From Pedosphaera sp. (lineage in GTDB: Bacteria > Verrucomicrobiota > Verrucomicrobiia > Limisphaerales > SXQI01), in the NCBI GenBank assembly GCA_025359965.1, contig JANYDC010000008.1, forward strand, positions 1 through 32,277: a stretch of DNA of 32,277 nucleotides, in the 5' to 3' direction. The notes beneath the pieces were generated by a model, which worked only from the letters and a program-made list of their open reading frames with translations, had not been told where the DNA came from and ran no database searches. The position numbers were made by a program, and so were the translations under genes. Shown piece by piece: positions 9,213 to 17,693 of the stretch (positions within the stretch are counted from its first letter, which is position 1; every line of letters starts with the position of its first letter).

Positions 9213-9232
9213 CGCTCTGTTAACAAAGAGCG
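9213..9232. promoter_or_regulatory. Hyphenated palindrome between divergent genes, candidate operator
   Basis: CGCTCT (9213-9218) and AGAGCG (9227-9232) are complementary arms around an eight-base centre that includes the palindrome GTTAAC (9219-9224). The element ends 27 bases before the kinase start at 9260, and the divergent CotH gene begins at 9072. The position and dyad symmetry suit a regulator-binding site, but nothing shows which regulator or gene it would serve. Confidence 0.35.
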
Positions 9233-9259
9233 GGAATAGGCCGATATTGTCTGGCGAGA

Positions 9260-12200
9260 GTGTGGAGTCGCAGTACTTTGTGTAAGTTGTTGACGCATAT
9301 CGTTAGAATAATGTGCAGCACGCTGCCAACGGGAATCGTTGGGGGGGTGGCCGTCATATTTTTCTTACGTACGGTCCTTGTTCAGGGGGCGACCAACGAC
9401 CCTGCAACGATCACCAATTTGGGCGGTTTGAAGGCTTTGTCGATTGCGGAGGCGGGCGAAGGCAGGCGGGTACAAGCACGAGCCATCGTGCTAACTACTA
9501 ATGGAAGCTGGTTTTTGCAGGACAACACGGGAGCAGTCTATGTGGCCGGCGCCAAGGACAAGACTGTGCAATTCAAACGTGGAGACTTGGTGGATGTGGA
9601 GGGATTCTCCTTGGCGGGTGGATTCTCACCGATCCTTTCTGGTGATAACAAGGAGGTTGCGGATATTGAAATGAAGTTTCTGAGCCACGGTCAACTGCCA
9701 GCCCCCCGAAGGCCGACTGTTGGGGAGTTGCTTTGGGGCAAAGATGATTGCGCCTGGGTGGAGGTGGAAGGCGTGGTTCGCCGCATATTGCCCCGTCAGG
9801 CAGACTCTGGGCGTTTCAGGGAGTTTCCGTTGGATGTGGGGGGCGTTTTGGTGCTGGTTGATATTGATGATGAGGGAGCGCCGGAAAAAATAGAGGCTTT
9901 GGTAGACGCACGGATTCGAGTGAGGGGAGTGATGGCAACCACGGTCAATGGCAACCGTCAGCTCGTGAGAACTTTGGTTCATGTAAACAGTATCGCCGAT
10001 TTGGTGGTGCTCAGCCCGCCCAGAGCGGCAGCGTTTGATCTGCCTCTTTCCACGCCGATGGATATATTTGGCTTCCGCAACGAACGACCAGGGCATCAAT
10101 TGCGCATAAGAGGCACCGTAGTTTGGCATGATCCAGAGCTGGGCTTGCGGCTGCGTGCTGGTGAGGACAACGTGTTTGCGAAGTTGACGATGACCAACCG
10201 ACTTGCTCCGGGCATGATTGTGGAGGTGGCTGGTTTCGCCGTCAGGGGTGAATTGAGTCCGAGGCTGGAGGATTGTCTGGTGAAGGTGATTGGAAAGGGG
10301 GCGGAGCAGACACCGTTCGTTTACAAGAAGGACGAGTTTCCCAAGAGTGAATTTCAGAGCACCCTGTGGTCGAGCGATGAGGGCGAGTTGGTGGAGGTTC
10401 ATGTCCACCTGGAGGAATCAGTCCGCACAGAGAAGGGGGTTTCCATGATTGTCAGCCATGGCGATCAGACACTCATGGCGGAATTGTCCCTCAATCGAGA
10501 TCAATCCCCCCCGCAGATGAGAAGAGGAAGTGAGCTTAGGCTGACGGGGGTATTTGCCCTGGATTCAGGAGATGGGCGTGGAGCTTCGTCGAAATTATTA
10601 CTGAGAAGTCCTGCTGACATTATTGTGGTGAGCCAGCCTTCATGGTTGACTCCAGAAAAAATCACCGGTGTTCTGTTCGGGTCGGTGGCAGTGGGTTTGC
10701 TGGTCAGTTATTGGTTGGCCGCCTTTCGGCGTAAGAACCAGTTGCTGCGCAGGACACTGGCGGAGAACGACCTGGCAAAAATTGAATTACAGGAAGCCCA
10801 TGATTTATTGGAGGATCGCGTAAGGGAACGGACGATTGAATTGGATCGCGCGTGCGTCGCGGCTGAGGCGGCCAGTCGGTCCAAAGGAATGTTTGTGGCC
10901 AATATGAGCCACGAAATTAGGACGCCGATGAACGGAGTGATCGGCTTCACCCAACTGCTGTTGGAATCGGGTTTGAACGACGATCAGCAGGAAATGGCTG
11001 AGCGCATCAGGCAGAGCAGTGAGTCCATGATGACGCTGATCAACGACATTCTAGATTTCTCAAAAATCGAGGCAGGAAAGATGACCTGTGAACGCGTGGT
11101 GTTTGATCTGCTGGAGGTTTTGGAAAACGCCGTGGAATCGGTTGCGGAACGCGCTCATCGGAAAGGATTGGAACTTTGCTTTTTTGTTTCGCCGGAACTT
11201 CCCAGAATATTTATGGGCGATGCGGGCAGAATCCGGCAGATCGTTCTAAACCTCCTCAGTAATGCCATTAAGTTCACTGAAACGGGCGAAGTTATTCTTG
11301 AAGTCACCAGGATTGGAGCAAGCGCCCACGAGAGCGACATTCATTTTGAGGTGAGGGACACGGGCATTGGAATCACAGAGGAGGCTCAAAGCCGGCTGTT
11401 TCAGGCCTTTGAGCAGGCGGATGGATCAACCACGAGAAAGTATGGTGGAACCGGATTGGGGCTGGCCATCTCGCGCAGGCTGACGGAATTGATGGGCGGA
11501 AGAATGGGAGTCAAAAGCAGTGATGGCTCGGGATCAACATTTTGGATCGAATTAAAGCTCACAAGCGCGGATATGTCCGGTGAAGCTTGGTTTGTGCTCG
11601 ATCCGCGTTTGAAGGACGTCACCATACTGATTGCTGATGACAATGCCACTGTCCGGGGGCATCTCTCGCGGCTCGTTACAGCATGGGGGATGCGACCGAT
11701 CGAGGCTTCGAATGATTCGGAGGCCCTTGCAGCCCTGAAAAACGCCGCCGATCAGGGCGGCCCGATCGGCGTTGCCTTGTTGGAGCGCGCAATTCGACAT
11801 ACTGGCGGATTGGACATCGCGTTATGTGTCAAGGAGGCTGCCATCTCGCCCGAGACGCAGGTCATTTTGCTGGTTGCATTGTGTGAATTGCTAAACCGCG
11901 AAGCCTTGGCGGAGGCGGGCATGGCCTTTCAGGTGACCAAACCGGTCTGTCCCTCCAATCTTTATCAGGTTCTAATTGAAGCCGTTGGCGGGACTTCGAC
12001 GAGGGCCAAGAAGTCAGCCTTCCCGGTCAGGCCGGTTTCGGCGGCCGAACCCGCAGCCAATCAAGGGGGATTGAGGGTGTTGCTGGCCGAGGACAACGTG
12101 GTGAACCAGGCCTTGGCGCGGAAACAATTAAAAAAATTGGGGCATTTGGTGCAAGTTGCGGGAAATGGATTGCAGGTTCTCGATGCCTTGGGGCGCGACC

Positions 12201-12442
12201 ACTTTGATGTCATTCTGATGGATTGCCAGATGCCCGATCTTGATGGGTATGAGACCACCGCGCGGATACGCAAAGGCCGGGATACGGTCCGCAATATCCC
12301 CATCATTGCCATGACGGCCAACGCCATGCCGGGTGACCGGGAGAAATGCCTTGCAGCAGGAATGAGCGACTACATCACAAAGCCTGTCCGCATCGACGAT
12401 CTCAAGCAGGCCCTCGAACGCGCCGTCGCACCGCAAATTTGA
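9260..12442 (+). CDS. Hybrid sensor histidine kinase with two receiver domains
   Basis: This 1060-residue membrane sensor has an N-terminal hydrophobic segment (about 24-42) and an extracytoplasmic region (45-460) with OB-fold-like units, for example GSWFLQDNTGAVYVAG followed by KRGDLVDVEGFS, and a diverged copy near 285-330. A second membrane segment lies at about 468-488, then a coiled coil (490-540). HisKA has NMSHEIRTPMNG with phosphorylatable His551. HATPase_c has NLLSNAIKF, RDTGIGI and KYGGTGLGLAISRRL. Receiver 1 (786-905) keeps acidic D793/D794 and Lys894 but has Glu842 at the expected phospho-Asp position. Receiver 2 (938-1055) is canonical, with Asp988 in MDCQMPDLDG. No Hpt domain is present. 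The GTG start at 9260 gives a basic N-terminus; an ATG at 9311 is a real alternative. No partner regulator is adjacent. Confidence 0.88.
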   Translation: MWSRSTLCKLLTHIVRIMCSTLPTGIVGGVAVIFFLRTVLVQGATNDPATITNLGGLKALSIAEAGEGRRVQARAIVLTTNGSWFLQDNTGAVYVAGAKDKTVQFKRGDLVDVEGFSLAGGFSPILSGDNKEVADIEMKFLSHGQLPAPRRPTVGELLWGKDDCAWVEVEGVVRRILPRQADSGRFREFPLDVGGVLVLVDIDDEGAPEKIEALVDARIRVRGVMATTVNGNRQLVRTLVHVNSIADLVVLSPPRAAAFDLPLSTPMDIFGFRNERPGHQLRIRGTVVWHDPELGLRLRAGEDNVFAKLTMTNRLAPGMIVEVAGFAVRGELSPRLEDCLVKVIGKGAEQTPFVYKKDEFPKSEFQSTLWSSDEGELVEVHVHLEESVRTEKGVSMIVSHGDQTLMAELSLNRDQSPPQMRRGSELRLTGVFALDSGDGRGASSKLLLRSPADIIVVSQPSWLTPEKITGVLFGSVAVGLLVSYWLAAFRRKNQLLRRTLAENDLAKIELQEAHDLLEDRVRERTIELDRACVAAEAASRSKGMFVANMSHEIRTPMNGVIGFTQLLLESGLNDDQQEMAERIRQSSESMMTLINDILDFSKIEAGKMTCERVVFDLLEVLENAVESVAERAHRKGLELCFFVSPELPRIFMGDAGRIRQIVLNLLSNAIKFTETGEVILEVTRIGASAHESDIHFEVRDTGIGITEEAQSRLFQAFEQADGSTTRKYGGTGLGLAISRRLTELMGGRMGVKSSDGSGSTFWIELKLTSADMSGEAWFVLDPRLKDVTILIADDNATVRGHLSRLVTAWGMRPIEASNDSEALAALKNAADQGGPIGVALLERAIRHTGGLDIALCVKEAAISPETQVILLVALCELLNREALAEAGMAFQVTKPVCPSNLYQVLIEAVGGTSTRAKKSAFPVRPVSAAEPAANQGGLRVLLAEDNVVNQALARKQLKKLGHLVQVAGNGLQVLDALGRDHFDVILMDCQMPDLDGYETTARIRKGRDTVRNIPIIAMTANAMPGDREKCLAAGMSDYITKPVRIDDLKQALERAVAPQI

Positions 12443-12448
12443 TTTGAA

Positions 12449-12474
12449 GGCCCGGCCGCTGTGTCTTAGCCGGG
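12449..12474. terminator. Weak hairpin between convergent genes
   Basis: CCCGGC (12451-12456) pairs with GCCGGG (12469-12474) across a 12-base loop in the 40-base gap between the kinase and the convergent hydrolase gene. No T-run follows on either strand, so it is at best a weak or factor-dependent terminator. Confidence 0.35.
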
Positions 12475-12482
12475 AGCCATTG

Positions 12483-14765
12483 TTATTTCGGCCACTGAAG
12501 GTGTTTATGGAGAAAGTCGAAGCTTCCTTTGCCGTTAATGGTGTGCGGGCCCACAAAGGTTTCCATGGCGCACCGGTCCCCAATGCCCAGTTTGGCGGAG
12601 TAGAGGAAATTCACTTTGGCAAATTCCCAGGCAACGCTCTCGTCCGGAGCCACTCCGTCGAAATGACCTCGTTCCACCATGAAGGGTCGGGGTGCGATTA
12701 GGGAGGCCATCTCGGAATAGTTGAAGGTGTTGCCGAGATCGAATTCGAAGATTTCATACTCTCCACCCCAGACATAACTGTATCGGCCCATGGTTCCGGA
12801 GGTGGCGGCATTCTTGCCTACCCATTCATTGAAATCGGCTGAGCAAATGGAGAGGGCGTAGTCTGGAACGAGTGGCGGAATTCTCATGGCGGATTTACCC
12901 CCGTAACTCAGGCCATAAAAGCCAATGCGTTTTGCGTCAACAAAAGGCAGGGTCTTGAGCCAGTCCACGATTTGTTGGTGTTGGGGCACAATGGTTGAGA
13001 AGAGCGTCTTCTTAAGAGGGTTGCTTTTCCTTTGCAAGCTGCGGAAACGGTCCTCAAAAATATAGAGATTCTGAGGGGCAAAGGTGATGAAGCCGCGCTC
13101 CGCCAGTTTGGCGGCGAAGTCGTGGTACGCGTCCTTGTTACCTTTCACCACATCCTGAGGGCGACCTTCAAGACCGTGCTGACACACCACGACGGGGCGG
13201 CGTTCATCGGGTTTCAAGTCGCGGGGAAGCAGCAGTATTCCGTAGGCGATGACATCGGGAAACACATCCATCACGACTTCATAGCCTGCCCATTTTTCTT
13301 CGTCGTATGTTTTTCTGGAGCGGACATTGGGCGGGAGAACTTTTTCCTCAAAGCGGCCCACCACTTCCTCCGCAAAATAATTGCGATACGATTTGCTGCT
13401 TTCGGCGTAAGCCTCGGGGGATTTGGTGTCCAAGTTTTTCATGAACTCGCGACGCACCTCGGGGCTGTTCACCAGGAGGCGCTGAGTGTGTTGGTCTAGT
13501 TCCTGCAGCTGGCGGAGTTGTCGTGCAGTGGAATCGACGGAAGCACGCAGGAGTTTGGGGGCGGGGGAGGATGTGGTGAGCGTGGCACCGGGTGCAATTG
13601 TCCTTAGAAATGAGGCCAACGCGCGCTCGCTGCCGAATGGGCCGGTCCCATCGCCGGAGATGACCAACTCCAAGGCTGCGGGCGGTTGCATTTCTTTTAC
13701 GAGGGCGCGGGCGCGGTAGGTCTCCTTCTGAACGGCTTCGAGTGTGGGGGTGGAGAGACGCCCTGGCGCTCCTGTGTCCTCTAATTCCGGACCCTTAGCG
13801 GCTTCGATGGTGAGGTGCCGAGGGGTGATCATGCTGGCGAGTTCCGCATCGCCAAACTGCTCCAGCAAACCGAACACATTGCGGTCGATCGGCTCTTGCC
13901 AGACGTGGTTGCGATCCTCGAAGTAGCCGCTGACACAAACAGAGTCTATGCGCGGATCGAGCGCTCCGGAGTAAAGCGCGAGCAGCCCGCCTTCGCCCCA
14001 CCCGATCACACCGATCTTGCGCTTGTTGACCGCACCGCCTTCTGCATACCAATCCACGGCGGCCAACACTTTCTGCACCTCGTAGCCGATCAGGTGGCGG
14101 CCCATTTCGAAGGCGCTGCTGTAGAGGAATTGACGAGCGCTCATGCGGGCGCGCCCCATGTGAGGACCTTGGCTGCGATCAATTACGGTTGGGATGAGCA
14201 CGCGGCAGCCGCTCTCCGCGAGACGCCGCGCATACTGCGATTCAGATGCAATCCCCGACTGTAATCCGCAGATTTGCTCGGGAGTTTGGCCGGCATCGGG
14301 GATGGCAATGATGTCGCTGGTCGGCTCTATCCCGATGGGGGTGAGGAGCAGGCCTTCCGCGTGGACGTTTCCGAAGGCAGACCAGCGGACAGCGCGAATT
14401 TCGTAGTTCGACCCCTGGCCAAGGAGGGTGGGTTGCCCGACTGCGGCCACGACTTCCAAATCAGGAGAATGGACCCGCGCATCTCTTGTGCCAATGATGT
14501 GAGCGAGATGATCACGATTGGTCTGGATGGAACTGGTGTAAGCAGCGGGGGATGAAAAATCACGATGCCAGAACCGGGCGCGCCGTTCGACTGATCGGTC
14601 GATTTCTCGCAGAAGAAATTTGTCCACACCATCGACAAGTTGAGAGGCGATGTCACCCTCCAAAGCCAGGCGCTGCGTCCCTGCCAATGGGGTGGATTCG
14701 GCGGAAGAGTGGTTTGTCAGAGCCAGGATGAGGCAGAGCAGTAAAATGACTCGATGTGTTGTCAT
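12483..14765 (-). CDS. Secreted tandem alpha/beta-hydrolase (acetyl-xylan-esterase / dienelactone-hydrolase type)
   Basis: This 760-residue protein starts at the ATG at 14765 because a signal peptide follows (MTTHRVILLLCLILALTNHS, cleavage near SAES). It contains two alpha/beta-hydrolase domains. The N-terminal one (about 120-400) has GWGEGG at 255-260 where the nucleophile elbow GxSxG is expected, so Glu258 replaces serine. The C-terminal one (about 465-760) has GLSYGG with Ser620, an acid candidate in GHFDG (Asp703) and a late His741 in GPHTIN, a plausible triad. The C-terminal half resembles acetyl-xylan esterase or dienelactone-hydrolase proteins, so an ester-cleaving role on a plant or algal polysaccharide is a reasonable guess. 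The gene is divergent from the transporter at 14945, with about 180 bases between them. The exact substrate is unknown. Confidence 0.8.
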   Translation of the reverse strand: MTTHRVILLLCLILALTNHSSAESTPLAGTQRLALEGDIASQLVDGVDKFLLREIDRSVERRARFWHRDFSSPAAYTSSIQTNRDHLAHIIGTRDARVHSPDLEVVAAVGQPTLLGQGSNYEIRAVRWSAFGNVHAEGLLLTPIGIEPTSDIIAIPDAGQTPEQICGLQSGIASESQYARRLAESGCRVLIPTVIDRSQGPHMGRARMSARQFLYSSAFEMGRHLIGYEVQKVLAAVDWYAEGGAVNKRKIGVIGWGEGGLLALYSGALDPRIDSVCVSGYFEDRNHVWQEPIDRNVFGLLEQFGDAELASMITPRHLTIEAAKGPELEDTGAPGRLSTPTLEAVQKETYRARALVKEMQPPAALELVISGDGTGPFGSERALASFLRTIAPGATLTTSSPAPKLLRASVDSTARQLRQLQELDQHTQRLLVNSPEVRREFMKNLDTKSPEAYAESSKSYRNYFAEEVVGRFEEKVLPPNVRSRKTYDEEKWAGYEVVMDVFPDVIAYGILLLPRDLKPDERRPVVVCQHGLEGRPQDVVKGNKDAYHDFAAKLAERGFITFAPQNLYIFEDRFRSLQRKSNPLKKTLFSTIVPQHQQIVDWLKTLPFVDAKRIGFYGLSYGGKSAMRIPPLVPDYALSICSADFNEWVGKNAATSGTMGRYSYVWGGEYEIFEFDLGNTFNYSEMASLIAPRPFMVERGHFDGVAPDESVAWEFAKVNFLYSAKLGIGDRCAMETFVGPHTINGKGSFDFLHKHLQWPK

Positions 14766-14811
14766 GATGTCCGGAATGGGTTTTATCCGCGGGCAGGGAA
14801 ATCTGCCTGTC

Positions 14812-14840
14812 ACTATCCAGAGCCGGTGCGCAGTCGTCAA
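14812..14840 (-). promoter_or_regulatory. Candidate promoter for the tandem hydrolase gene
   Basis: On the minus strand TTGACG (14840-14835) is followed after 17 bases by GATAGT (14817-14812), about 47 bases before the ATG at 14765. The -35 match is five of six and the -10 match is partial. The spacing fits a housekeeping promoter. Confidence 0.35.
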
Positions 14841-14944
14841 CACACCTATATACAAGTTTCGCCTGCAATACTTGGTTGACGAGGTTGAATGATTGCTCAT
14901 CATCGAATCACGAAAATCCTCTGATCAAATTATTCCTAACCAGA

Positions 14945-16237
14945 ATGGCCGCAGACAACCACAAAGCAGTGAGCTCGAAAAGCTCGGATAGGGCGGATGT
15001 CCCACGGTTCACCCCGGCCCAGTGGATGGTGCTGCTGGCCGCGTTCCTTGGCTGGATGTTTGACGGGTTGGAGATGGGTATTTTTCCCTTGGTGGCCCGG
15101 CCGGCTTTGCAGGAGATGCAGGCGGCTGCGGGGGTGTTGGATGAGCAGTTTGTGCAGATGTGGATGGGGAAGATCACAGCGCTATTCCTGCTCGGGGCGG
15201 CAATCGGCGGATTGGTCTTTGGCTGGCTGGGGGACAAAGTGGGCCGCGTGCGTGCGATGACCTTGAGCATCATTTTCTATTCCGGATTTACGGGTCTGGC
15301 CTATTTCGCGCAACAGCCATGGCATCTCGGCGGATTTCGTTTTCTTGCGGCGCTGGGTATGGGCGGTGAGTGGTCGCTTGGGGTGGCCTTGGTCATGGAG
15401 TGCTGGCCTTCGAAGAATCGTCCGCTCATGGCCGGGTTGATTGGCGCAGCGTCGAATCTTGGATACGCCATGATTGCGCTGATCGGAATCAACTTCGCCA
15501 TCACCCGTGAGTCCTGGCGTTGGGTGATGCTGGTGGGCGCGGCGCCTGCGCTGCTGACATTATTCATCACCTTGTTTGTGCCTGAATCAGAACGGTGGAA
15601 GGAATCGATGAAGAAGGGCCCGTCGCAACCTCTGCGTGAAATATTTGGCGCAAGCCTAAGGCGCAACACACTGCTGGCGATCTGCTTTTCCTCGGTGGCG
15701 CTGATCGTTACCTGGGGAATTGTGCAATGGATCCCGCTGTGGGCTGATCAAATGACGCATGGCAAGCAACCCAAGGTCAAGGCGTATATCCAACTGGCCT
15801 CGTCGTTGGGAGCCGTTCTTGGTTCGCTGGTGGCGCCGTTGCTGGGTAAACGATTCGGCCGCCGGCCTGTGTATTTTTGCCTGTGCTTGGTTTCATTTCT
15901 GGCGTGTAGTTTTCTATTCCGCGCCTTCCAAAGTTACAGTCTCGCCTTTCTTTTGACGGTCGCAGTGGTGGGAATGTGTACCGCTTCTTTCTATGGATGG
16001 CTGCCGCAGTATTTGCCTGAACTTTTCCCCACGCGTGTACGGGCGACAGGGCAGGGGCTTGCCTACAATTTTGGGCGCATTCTGGCTGCGGTCGGCGCAT
16101 GGCAGATGGGATCGTTGATGGCTTTTTTCGATAAAAGTTACGCCAAGGCCGGAGCGACCATTGTGTTGGTATATTTTATAGGCATGGCGCTGATCTGGTT
16201 CGCTCCTGAAACGAAAGACAAGCCACTGCCTGAATGA
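14945..16237 (+). CDS. Major facilitator superfamily importer, metabolite:H+ symporter type
   Basis: This 430-residue protein has about twelve hydrophobic segments, the first at about 25-47. The MFS motif-A loop appears as GWLGDKVGRVRAM between segments two and three. The run RFLAALGMGGEWSLGVALVM fits the sugar/organic-acid symporter groups, as does the C-terminal-half sequence YLPELFPTRVRATGQG. The ATG at 14945 is chosen over a TTG at 14876; the latter adds a non-hydrophobic tail and its TTGACG may instead be a -35 element. No good Shine-Dalgarno site is visible. The enolase-superfamily gene starts ten bases after the stop, so the two are probably co-transcribed and the importer likely brings in that enzyme's substrate, possibly a sugar acid. 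The substrate itself is inferred from context only. Confidence 0.85.
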   Translation: MAADNHKAVSSKSSDRADVPRFTPAQWMVLLAAFLGWMFDGLEMGIFPLVARPALQEMQAAAGVLDEQFVQMWMGKITALFLLGAAIGGLVFGWLGDKVGRVRAMTLSIIFYSGFTGLAYFAQQPWHLGGFRFLAALGMGGEWSLGVALVMECWPSKNRPLMAGLIGAASNLGYAMIALIGINFAITRESWRWVMLVGAAPALLTLFITLFVPESERWKESMKKGPSQPLREIFGASLRRNTLLAICFSSVALIVTWGIVQWIPLWADQMTHGKQPKVKAYIQLASSLGAVLGSLVAPLLGKRFGRRPVYFCLCLVSFLACSFLFRAFQSYSLAFLLTVAVVGMCTASFYGWLPQYLPELFPTRVRATGQGLAYNFGRILAAVGAWQMGSLMAFFDKSYAKAGATIVLVYFIGMALIWFAPETKDKPLPE

Positions 16238-16247
16238 ATACCCAGCC

Positions 16248-17651
16248 ATGAGCAAACCCAGCGACATTCGAGTGGTCGCCACCGCGCTTTATTTTCTGCC
16301 GGTGCGGACGCGTGTGCCGCTGAAGTTCGGCACGGAAACTGTCACCGAGGTGATGTGTGCGCGCGTCAGGGTGCGGGTGGCTGGTGCAAACGGGGAAACG
16401 GCCGAAGGCTGGGGCGAAACCCCGTTGAGCACAACCTGGGTCTGGCCCAGTGCCCTCTCTATTTCGCAACGGGCACAGGCGTTGCGGGATTTCTGTGTCG
16501 AACTCGCCCGGGCGTGGGCTGCTTTCAAGGGGCGTGGCCACCCGATGGAGATTGGCCATGATTTTCAGGCGCAGGTCTTGCCCGACATGCTGGCCCGCGC
16601 CAATGCGGCCCGTGGAATTGATGCCGAACCCATGCCGTGGTTGGCGGCGTTGGTGTGTTGTTCGGCTTTCGACATTGCGGTGCATGATGCATTCGGCTGT
16701 CTGGTGCGACGCCCGGTTTACAAAACTTACAATGCCGAGTACATGAACCGCGATCTGGAAGCGTATTTGGAGGATTCCCCCGAAGCCTCCTTCGCCGGCA
16801 AGTTTCCAGAGAATTATTTGAGCATTGATCCACCGATGAAACTGCCCGCGTGGCATCTTGTCGGTGGGCTCGATTTAATTGATCGCGATGAGTTGAAGGG
16901 CGACGAGCCCAATGACGGGTACCCGGTCCTCCTGCCTGATTGGATCCGCGTTGATGGACTGACTTGTCTGAAAGTGAAACTTCGAGGAACACATGCCTCA
17001 TGGGATTACGACCGCATGGTGAGGGTGGGGGAGATCGCCATCGAGCAGGATGTGAAATGGCTGTCGGCCGACTTTAATTGCACCGTGACCGACCCTTCCT
17101 ACGTCAACGATATTCTTGACCGACTAAGGCTCGAGCACGCGCGTATTTTCGACATGCTGCTCTACGTTGAGCAACCGTTTCCCTACGATTTGGAGAAGCA
17201 CCAGATCGACGTCCACAGTGTATCCTCGCGCAAGCCCCTGTTTCTGGACGAGAGCGCGCATGATTGGCGGGTGGTCCGATTGGGGAGGAGTCTGGGTTGG
17301 AGCGGCGTGGCGCTTAAAACCTGCAAGACGCAAACCGGCGCATTGCTGACGGCCTGCTGGGCCAAGGCGCATGGCATGCAAATCATGGTGCAGGACCTTA
17401 CCAACCCGATGCTGGCCCAGATCCCGCATGCTGCGCTCGCGGCCCACGTTGGAACCATCATGGGAGTTGAGACCAACGCGATGCAGTTTTACCCGGCCGC
17501 GTCTGCGGCGGAGGCGGCTGTCCACCCGGGGTTATATTCGCGCCGCCTGGGTGTTGTGGATCTTTCTAGCGTCAGAGGACCGGGATTTGGATATCGGTTG
17601 GATGAGATCGAACGTGTGTTGCCTTCTCCAGCGGCGACATACGATCGGTAA
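16248..17651 (+). CDS. Enolase-superfamily (mandelate racemase / muconate-lactonizing-like) enzyme
   Basis: This 467-residue cytoplasmic enzyme has no signal peptide. Its C-terminal barrel shows the superfamily catalytic frame. Lys242-Val-Lys244 forms the KxK base motif. The metal ligands are Asp275 (LSADFN), Glu308 (LYVEQPF) and Asp334 or Glu335 (LFLDES). A second-side lysine, Lys357, lies in ALKTCKTQTGAL. The KxK and second Lys arrangement is that of the muconate-lactonizing subgroup, which includes cycloisomerases, epimerases and some sugar-acid dehydratases. The protein is longer than the usual 360-400 residues, with an extended capping domain and an insertion around 160-235. It sits between an importer and secreted hydrolases, so a sugar-acid dehydratase or epimerase is plausible. 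The reaction cannot be named from sequence alone. Confidence 0.82.
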   Translation: MSKPSDIRVVATALYFLPVRTRVPLKFGTETVTEVMCARVRVRVAGANGETAEGWGETPLSTTWVWPSALSISQRAQALRDFCVELARAWAAFKGRGHPMEIGHDFQAQVLPDMLARANAARGIDAEPMPWLAALVCCSAFDIAVHDAFGCLVRRPVYKTYNAEYMNRDLEAYLEDSPEASFAGKFPENYLSIDPPMKLPAWHLVGGLDLIDRDELKGDEPNDGYPVLLPDWIRVDGLTCLKVKLRGTHASWDYDRMVRVGEIAIEQDVKWLSADFNCTVTDPSYVNDILDRLRLEHARIFDMLLYVEQPFPYDLEKHQIDVHSVSSRKPLFLDESAHDWRVVRLGRSLGWSGVALKTCKTQTGALLTACWAKAHGMQIMVQDLTNPMLAQIPHAALAAHVGTIMGVETNAMQFYPAASAAEAAVHPGLYSRRLGVVDLSSVRGPGFGYRLDEIERVLPSPAATYDR

Positions 17652-17693
17652 TTAATCGACGCCGGAGAGGAAAAAACTGACAGGAGTCCATCT

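Noticed and set aside
9626..10408. A 260-codon open frame antisense to the histidine kinase gene
   Set aside because: It mirrors the sensor region, has an unnatural His/Gln/Arg-rich composition and no ribosome site.
14876..14944. Extended TTG start of the MFS importer
   Set aside because: The added residues are not hydrophobic and no ribosome site is present; TTGACG at this spot looks more like a -35 hexamer than a start.
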